17,662 nt of DNA from an uncultured bacterium. Its GTDB lineage: Bacteria > Actinomycetota > Aquicultoria > SKW223 > CALKMS01. The position numbers were made by a program, and so were the translations under genes. The notes beneath the pieces are model-generated. The model was not told the DNA's origin and did no database searches. It saw nothing but the letters and a program-made list of their open reading frames with translations. The stretch is from NCBI GenBank assembly GCA_938091145.1, contig CALKMS010000053.1, positions 1 to 17,662 of the forward strand, given 5' to 3'. Shown piece by piece: positions 13,679 through 17,662 of the stretch. Positions within the stretch are counted from its first letter, which is position 1, and each line of letters opens with the position of its first letter.

Positions 13679-15204
13679 TCTTTTCTTCGAGGAAAAAGGG
13701 GTGGACCGCCTTTTACTAGCAAGCCAGGCTTAAGCCGATTTGAACGCAAACCATCAGTTAAGAAAAGCTCATCTCGCTCTAGGCTTAAGCGCCTCCTTAT
13801 TTCTTCCGAAGCCTGAGGCAGAAAAGGGTGGATAAAAAGGGAAATCCACCGCCAAAGTTCAGCAATGGTATAAAGAACAGTGCCTAAATACTCAGGGTGA
13901 TCATCTTTTAGATTCCAGGGTGAGGTTTGATCCACATAACGGTTCGCCTCTCTAATTAATTGCCAGATTTCTTCAAGGCTTTCCTTAATTTTTAGCTCAC
14001 TCATCAGCTCTGGAAGCTTTCTTTCAACTTCAAGAGCAGTTTTCTCAATTTCTAATTCCCGAGAAGTTAGTTCGCCTGGTGTCGGCACTTTTCCATCCGA
14101 AAAGCGGACAAATAAATTACCAGTCCGATGAATAAAATTTCCAAGATCGTTTGCTAAATCAAAGTTTAATCTTCGGACAAGAGATTCTTCAGTAAACTCA
14201 CCATCAGCCCCGAGGCTGATTTCCCGAAAGAAAAAATAGCGGACAGCGTCATTGCCGTATTTTTTAACTAGAGCATCAGGATTAATTACCAAACCTTTTG
14301 ACTTTGAAATTTTTTCCCCGCCTAAAGTCCAAAAACCAGTAGCAAAAATATGTCTGGGCAAAGGCAGTTCCAAAGCTAAAAGCATAGCAGGCCAGATAAC
14401 AGCATGAAAACGAAGAATATCTTTGCCAATTAAATGAATATCAGCTGGCCAGATTGAACGGAACTTTTCCTCATCTTGGAGATAATAAGCCCCCGTGAGA
14501 TAGTTTAAAAGGGCATCAAACCAGACGTAAACGACGTGGTTTGGGTCAAAGGGTACTGGAATGCCCCAGCTAACCTTCTGGGCGTTTCGAGAAACGCAAA
14601 CATCTTCGATGCCTGACTCGACAAAGGATTTAACTTCATTGTAGCGAAAGGAAGGCATTATAAAATCTGGAGCTTCCTCCAAGTGTTTTAGCAACTTCTC
14701 TTGATATCTAGAGCAAGCAAAAAAATAAGCTTCTTCTTTCAGCCACTGAACTGGTCGCTGACACTCAGGACACTTTCCATCAATTATCTGAGAAGAAGGA
14801 TAATAAGTTTCTTCATGAACGCAGTACCAGCCTTCATAAGCTCCCTTATAAATATCGCCCTTTTCATAAAGCTTTTGGAAAACTTTCTGAACTACTTCCT
14901 CATGCCTTCTTTCTGTTGTTCTGATAAACTCGTCGTTGGTAATATTAAGCCTTTCCCAAAGCGCTTTAAAAGGTTCAACCATTTGATCACAATGATCCTT
15001 TGGAGAAAGACCCTTAGCTTCAGCCGCTTTTTGAACTTTTTGGCCATGTTCATCTGTCCCGGTTAGAAAAAAAACTTTTCTTCCCCTTTGACGCCAAAAG
15101 CGAGCCAATATATCAGCAGCCATCGTACAGTAAGCGTGGCCAATATGAGGAACATCATTGACATAGTAAATTGGAGTGGTGACATAAAAAACTTTCTCAT
15201 CCAT
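13675..15204 (-). CDS. metG: Methionyl-tRNA synthetase
   Basis: Charges tRNA-Met with methionine. The 509-aa protein has the class I HIGH motif in VPHIGHAYCTMAADI (about residues 17-31), the KMSKS loop as EKISKSKG (about residue 299), and a connective-peptide zinc region with WYCVHEE, GKCPECQRP and FACSRY, the three- or four-ligand type seen in short bacterial enzymes. The anticodon-binding helical domain (DLANDLGNF ... WNLKDD) follows. The protein ends soon after, so the C-terminal Trbp111-like tRNA-binding domain present in many MetRS is absent. I chose the ATG at 15204 because GGTGAG lies five bases upstream; a TTG one codon earlier is the only alternative. It begins the operon metG-tatD-sigma-anti-sigma. 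No T-box leader is visible in the short upstream gap. Confidence 0.95.
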   Translation of the reverse strand: MDEKVFYVTTPIYYVNDVPHIGHAYCTMAADILARFWRQRGRKVFFLTGTDEHGQKVQKAAEAKGLSPKDHCDQMVEPFKALWERLNITNDEFIRTTERRHEEVVQKVFQKLYEKGDIYKGAYEGWYCVHEETYYPSSQIIDGKCPECQRPVQWLKEEAYFFACSRYQEKLLKHLEEAPDFIMPSFRYNEVKSFVESGIEDVCVSRNAQKVSWGIPVPFDPNHVVYVWFDALLNYLTGAYYLQDEEKFRSIWPADIHLIGKDILRFHAVIWPAMLLALELPLPRHIFATGFWTLGGEKISKSKGLVINPDALVKKYGNDAVRYFFFREISLGADGEFTEESLVRRLNFDLANDLGNFIHRTGNLFVRFSDGKVPTPGELTSRELEIEKTALEVERKLPELMSELKIKESLEEIWQLIREANRYVDQTSPWNLKDDHPEYLGTVLYTIAELWRWISLFIHPFLPQASEEIRRRLSLERDELFLTDGLRSNRLKPGLLVKGGPPLFPRRKE

Positions 15205-15218
15205 CAAGACTCACCGAA

Positions 15219-15247
15219 TTGATAGTTTAACATAACTAACTATTCAA
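15219..15247 (-). promoter_or_regulatory. Possible promoter of the metG operon
   Basis: On the minus strand TTGAAT (15242-15247), 17 bases, TATCAA (15219-15224). It sits between the terminator hairpin of the upstream unit and the metG start, leaving a leader of only about 10 bases with the GGTGAG site. The -10 is imperfect. Confidence 0.4.
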
Positions 15248-15249
15248 AA

Positions 15250-15283
15250 TAAAAAAGCGGAGGCCGCCGGGGTCGCGGCCTCC
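15250..15283 (-). terminator. Intrinsic terminator downstream of the FmdB-type gene
   Basis: On the minus strand a perfect 9-bp G+C-rich stem, GGAGGCCGC/GCGGCCTCC, with a 7-base loop, is followed by GC and six T's. It ends the ferredoxin/zinc-ribbon unit before the metG promoter. Confidence 0.8.
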
Positions 15284-15329
15284 TAAGCGGGGCAGGAGGG
15301 AGAAAGGATAAGGGGAAAGAGCAAATTAC

Positions 15330-15349
15330 AAAGCGCCAACTGGCGCTTT
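15330..15349. repeat. Short perfect hairpin after the FmdB-type gene
   Basis: AAAGCGCC-AACT-GGCGCTTT forms an 8-bp stem with a 4-base loop, 10 bases after the zinc-ribbon stop codon. There is no T-tract after it on the minus strand, so it is more likely a 3' mRNA stabilising structure or a helper to the terminator at 15250-15283 than a terminator itself. Confidence 0.5.
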
Positions 15350-15359
15350 CAAACTAACC

Positions 15360-15539
15360 TCACCCAAAGGAGGTACTCGAACAACCTCCAAAACCGAATG
15401 AGGAAAAAGGAGATAGCAACTTTTTAACATCCTCACTTTGGCAGTAAGGACACTTAATCTCCTTTTCCTCTTCAGTATTTAATGATAGCACATTAAAAGT
15501 TTTCTGGCAACTGTTACACTTATACTCATAAATAGGCAT
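15360..15539 (-). CDS. FmdB-family zinc-ribbon protein
   Basis: A 59-residue zinc-ribbon protein that begins MPIYEYKCNSC, the standard opening of the FmdB family of putative regulatory proteins. Two knuckles, C8-x2-C11 and C30-x2-C33, would bind one zinc; a further Cys (C53) lies in the Gly/Ser/Phe-rich tail (SSFGFGGCSSTSFG). The molecular role of the family is not established. The ATG at 15539 has GGGAGG seven bases upstream and matches the family start; a longer frame adding MGGKE has less support. The promoter and a palindromic operator lie directly upstream, inside the end of the ferredoxin gene and the short gap. Confidence 0.88.
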   Translation of the reverse strand: MPIYEYKCNSCQKTFNVLSLNTEEEKEIKCPYCQSEDVKKLLSPFSSFGFGGCSSTSFG

Positions 15540-15554
15540 TTCTTTTCCTCCCAC

Positions 15555-15570
15555 ATACCTATAAGGGTAT
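15555..15570. promoter_or_regulatory. Candidate operator 1 (FmdB-type gene)
   Basis: A 16-bp near-palindrome, ATACCCTTATAGGTAT on the minus strand, begins at the fifth base of the -10 box and covers the expected transcription start. It matches operator 2 (15802-15817) in both sequence and placement. A repressor bound here would block RNA polymerase. The ATACC...GGTAT pattern resembles sites of CsoR/CstR-type repressors, but no such regulator gene is in the window. Confidence 0.55.
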
Positions 15571-15597
15571 TTTAATATATTCTCCCCATCCCGTCAA
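15569..15597 (-). promoter_or_regulatory. Predicted promoter of the FmdB-type gene
   Basis: On the minus strand TTGACG (15592-15597), a 17-base spacer, TAAAAT (15569-15574). The -35 box contains the stop codon of the upstream ferredoxin gene, so the zinc-ribbon gene has its own promoter although the two genes are in line. Confidence 0.7.
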
Positions 15598-15809
15598 CCT
15601 TCGGGGTACACAGCCTGCCGAGGACAGACCAGCGCACATTTTCCGCAACCCAAACAAACATTACGGTTAATTTGATACTTCATCGAAAAGCCCAAGCCCG
15701 CCTCTGAAACCACCTGAGTAGGCTCTACCGCCTGAGCCTCACAAACCCGAACAACCGGACAGTAAGGTGAGCCATCGCACTTATCCATAGCTATCTTATA
15801 AATACCCAT
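15594..15809 (-). CDS. Small 4Fe-4S ferredoxin-type protein
   Basis: A 71-residue electron-transfer-type protein. The C-terminal half has a regular 4Fe-4S motif, C52-x2-C55-x2-C58-x3-C62-P. The N-terminal half has only three cysteines with wide spacing, C11-x5-C17-x5-C23 (CDGSPYCPVVRVCEAQAV). A second cluster would then have an unusual or incomplete set of ligands. Similar CPxxxPCPxxxxCP-like arrangements occur in small clostridial ferredoxin-like proteins. The start ATG at 15809 has no ribosome site: the predicted transcription start coincides with it, and an operator overlaps it. It is followed after 54 bp by the zinc-ribbon gene. Confidence 0.85.
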   Translation of the reverse strand: MGIYKIAMDKCDGSPYCPVVRVCEAQAVEPTQVVSEAGLGFSMKYQINRNVCLGCGKCALVCPRQAVYPEG

Positions 15810-15817
15810 ATAGGTAT
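15802..15817. promoter_or_regulatory. Candidate operator 2 (ferredoxin gene)
   Basis: A 16-bp near-palindrome, ATACCTATATGGGTAT on the minus strand, starts at the fifth base of the -10 box and includes the ATG start codon (15807-15809) of the ferredoxin. Half-sites ATACC and GGTAT and the 6-base spacing are the same as at operator 1. Confidence 0.55.
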
Positions 15818-15843
15818 TCTACACCCTTTTTTTTCTTTGTCAA
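15816..15843 (-). promoter_or_regulatory. Predicted promoter of the ferredoxin gene
   Basis: On the minus strand consensus TTGACA (15838-15843), a 16-base spacer, TAGAAT (15816-15821). The distance from the -10 to the ATG is six bases, so transcription should start at or next to the A of the start codon. Confidence 0.7.
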
Positions 15844-15901
15844 GTGAAGAAGAATATAAACCACCAAAGCTTTTATGGCTCCTTTTTGCTGAGGGAGTGT
15901 T

Positions 15902-15963
15902 CTTTAACCCTGAAAACCTTGCTTTGACAATGTTAAAGCGACCTTGAGGTCGGTGATTTTTTT
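15902..15963 (+). ncRNA. Possible structured RNA or orphan terminator
   Basis: CTTTAAC (15902-15908) can pair with GTTAAAG (15932-15938). It is followed without a gap by the hairpin CGACC-TTGA-GGTCG (15939-15952), then GTGA and seven T's (15957-15963). Two stems ending in a T-tract resemble the end of a small RNA or a terminator, but no + strand gene lies upstream here and the terminator stem is only 5 bp. Confidence 0.25.
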
Positions 15964-16167
15964 CAAAAAAATAAGGGTGCTTAACACCTAAACGTTTCCG
16001 CTACCTTACTTCTTCCTAGTTTCATTGCGTTTGTTTGCCGAAAAACGTGGTTTGTTCACCTTAGGCGGGGGTGCAAAGCACCTGCAAAGATTGCCTTTTC
16101 CCTCGAAAAACGGAATTGCTACGCCTTCGCTTCGCTCAGGCTCGCAATGACAAAAAAGGGCTCGGCT

Positions 16168-16233
16168 CGCTCGCAATGACCTCTCTCGGTTTGTCATTGC
16201 GAAAGGGCGTAAGCACCCGAAGCAATTCCAAAA
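16168..16233. repeat. 66-bp direct repeat, copy 1
   Basis: Nearly identical (two mismatches) to 16374-16439. It spans the right end of one palindrome, the linker CCTCTCTCGGTTT and the left arm of the next. Confidence 0.9.
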
Positions 16234-16373
16234 TTGCCACGCCTCCTCCCTTTGGTCGTCGCTCGCAATGACATTTCCGACTTGTCATTGCGAGGAGCGA
16301 AGCGACGAAGCAATCTTTGAGATTGCCACGCTCGCCTTACGGCTCGCTCGCAATGACCAGATGAAGGCGTCTC

Positions 16374-16439
16374 CGCTCGCAATGACCTCTCTCGTTTTGT
16401 CATTGCGAAAGGGCGTAAGCACCCCAAGCAATTCCAAAA
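16374..16439. repeat. 66-bp direct repeat, copy 2
   Basis: Second copy of 16168-16233, same orientation, 206 bp away; it differs by one base in the linker (GGT to GTT) and one in the arm (CCCGA to CCCCA). Here the right arm of the palindrome is missing. Confidence 0.9.
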
Positions 16440-16515
16440 CTTTTCGCAAACCCAAAGGTTTACGCTACCTTCCTATAAGAGAGATTTATGTTTGTATTTA
16501 AGTAGAGAGGTGGGC

Positions 16516-17662
16516 TCAAGAAGAAAGCAAAAGCTGAAAAAGTTTCAAAGCTGCCTCTTTATCGAGAATTTCATTTAGGTTGCCACACTTTGGCGAGTGA
16601 ATGCAGGCCGGGCAACCTTCCTGGCAAGGACAGTTTAGCACCAAATGGTAGGCAGCCTCCAGATGACACCAGAATCGCTTGAAAGCGAGCTTAGCAAGCC
16701 CCAATCCCCCTTCGTAGCCGTCATAGAAAAAAACCGCTGGGGCTTCTACTTGATGATGATAAGGAGTAGAAAGACCCCCAATGTCCCAGCGATCACAGAG
16801 AGCAAAAAGAGGAAAAAGAGCAATAACAGCATGTTCTAAAGCGTGAAGTGCTCCTGCGAGCTCTCTCGACCCAAATTTATCAGCTATCTTTTTGGGTAGA
16901 GCAAACCAGTACCCTTCGGTCAAAAAAGACCAATCGGGTAAGTCAAGCTCCTCTGCTCCCAAAACCTTTCCTGTCACAAGATTTCTTTTAATGAATCCCC
17001 GAACTGTGCGAGTAACTTTGAGATGCCCGCGAAAAAGATCCAGCCCTCGCGAATTCACTTTTTCTACCATCTTTAGAATCTCCAGATAACTTTCTTCCTG
17101 TGGTTGAGTGTAATACGAAGCCGAAAATGGTTCGACCAAAGCAACTCTTTTTTCAATCAAGAGTTCGCTCACCAAGTAAGTTTCCCCCTGATGTAAGTAA
17201 ACAGCTCCTGGGTAAAGATAAAGATATGCCAAGCTTTCCTCTAGCGTACCGAGAAGCAACCCAGTGTCTCTCAAAACAATCTGGTAAGGTTTAGCGGAAA
17301 TGGAGCGGAGGTTAATTTCTGAAGCCGGATAGCCAGGGTAAGCAAGATGCCACCTTTTTCTTTTTTTAGTCAAGAGCCTCCTTTCAGTCATTTTCTTCAA
17401 ATGGGCAAGCATTTGCTTACCAAAATATTTCTGATCGCTTTTTCTTAAAGGAAGTTCGTAGGCTGCCGCCAAAAGGTGAGCTTGGTTAATCTTGCTGTTC
17501 GATGGATCAATTATAGCTTCAACCCGAGCCTTCTCCCAAACTATTTCGGGATTATTTACAATATATTGATCAAGAGGGTTTTCTTCAGCCAGAAATATCA
17601 CATAGCCAGGTTTATCTCTTCTACCAGTTCGGCCAGCTTGTTGCCAAAAGGAGGTAGGCGTT
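16516..17662 (-). CDS. DEAD/DEAH-box helicase with DUF1998 domain, MrfA/YprA-like (5' end outside the window)
   Basis: C-terminal part (about 380 residues) of a superfamily 2 helicase. The frame is open to the window edge and begins with FWQQAGRTGRR, helicase motif VI, followed by GYVIFLAEENPLDQYIV, as in YprA/MrfA proteins that take part in DNA repair. A winged-helix-like region comes next. Then comes the DUF1998 domain, with LHALEHAVIALFPLFALCD, FFYDGYEGGLGLAK and the metal-binding cysteines CPCQEGCPACIHSPKCGN near the C-terminus. Four of the five visible Cys form the expected set. The ATP-binding half, including the Walker motifs, lies beyond the right edge. The stop is at 16516, just after the palindromic repeat cluster, with no clear terminator. 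Confidence 0.93.
   Translation of the reverse strand, partial: TPTSFWQQAGRTGRRDKPGYVIFLAEENPLDQYIVNNPEIVWEKARVEAIIDPSNSKINQAHLLAAAYELPLRKSDQKYFGKQMLAHLKKMTERRLLTKKRKRWHLAYPGYPASEINLRSISAKPYQIVLRDTGLLLGTLEESLAYLYLYPGAVYLHQGETYLVSELLIEKRVALVEPFSASYYTQPQEESYLEILKMVEKVNSRGLDLFRGHLKVTRTVRGFIKRNLVTGKVLGAEELDLPDWSFLTEGYWFALPKKIADKFGSRELAGALHALEHAVIALFPLFALCDRWDIGGLSTPYHHQVEAPAVFFYDGYEGGLGLAKLAFKRFWCHLEAAYHLVLNCPCQEGCPACIHSPKCGNLNEILDKEAALKLFQLLLSS

Larger units (their letters stand above)
16021..16440. repeat. Cluster of palindromic GTCATTGCGA/TCGCAATGAC repeats
   Basis: The main content of the 706-bp non-coding gap 15810-16515. At least two complete elements have the 10-bp terminal inverted repeats GTCATTGCGA and TCGCAATGAC: 16193-16272 and 16284-16357. 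Partial copies lie at 16112-16151, 16158-16180, 16372-16386 and 16399-16439. Inside, blocks such as GAGCGAAGCGACGAAGCAAT recur in inverted form. Similar palindromes recur in many bacterial genomes as small non-autonomous mobile or REP-like elements. The open frames across it on both strands are read from the repeats and are not genes. Confidence 0.85.

Noticed and set aside
14701..15066. 121-codon frame on the + strand opposite metG
   Set aside because: Antisense shadow; metG on the other strand has all its motifs.
15205..15258. T-box leader for metG
   Set aside because: The gap between terminator and start codon is too short for one.
16193..16440. CRISPR array
   Set aside because: The repeats are palindromic with variable arms, lack regular 30-40 bp spacers and no cas gene is present.
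16006..16501. Several open frames of 60-80 codons on both strands
   Set aside because: They lie entirely in the palindromic repeat cluster, share repeated peptides such as CHCE and LARND, and have no ribosome sites.

Overview
The window comes from a bacterium with A+T-rich DNA. It carries Shine-Dalgarno sites, an ECF-type sigma factor, a peptidoglycan ligase gene and a CCA-encoding tRNA-Arg. I cannot name the organism. The mix of a CxxxY-type CcmE, a c-type cytochrome maturation operon, small Fe-S and zinc-ribbon proteins, and a cluster of GTCATTGCGA...TCGCAATGAC palindromes suggests a respiring, probably anaerobic or deep-branching lineage. That is an inference. Both the far left and far right genes are cut by the window edges.

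Left part (1-6771, + strand): the end of a GGDEF diguanylate cyclase, an AmrS-type radical SAM enzyme and a Nudix hydrolase overlap each other. After a 135-bp promoter gap comes a compact cytochrome c maturation operon, ccmE-ccmF-ccmA-ccmB-ccmC-ccmD. Its neighbouring genes touch or overlap, by up to 62 bp. CcmE uses Cys instead of His as the predicted haem-attachment residue, as in the System I* variant. The last gene (ccmD-like, 52 aa) is short and easily missed.

Middle (6775-8868, - strand): a phosphoribosyltransferase gene broken by a frameshift at a run of ten A's, a YtxH-family membrane protein with a very good promoter and ribosome site, and a geranylgeranyl-reductase-family flavoprotein. 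A symmetric TATAAT promoter at 8911-8920 separates this block from a rightward pair (8929-11153): a LysN/Aro8-type aminotransferase, apparently translated from a nearly leaderless mRNA, and D-alanine--D-alanine ligase.

Right part (11245-15809, - strand): tRNA-Arg(CCG); an ECF sigma factor with a membrane anti-sigma-like partner downstream of metG and tatD; then an FmdB-type zinc-ribbon protein and a small 4Fe-4S ferredoxin. The last two each have a strong promoter with the same 16-bp near-palindrome, ATACC-n6-GGTAT, in the same place over the end of the -10 box. This looks like a two-gene regulon under one repressor. For the ferredoxin the operator contains the start codon. Stretch 15810-16515 is non-coding. 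It holds a possible terminator-ended RNA and a tight cluster of palindromic repeats, including a 66-bp direct repeat. The window ends with the C-terminal half of a DUF1998-type DEAD/DEAH helicase on the - strand.
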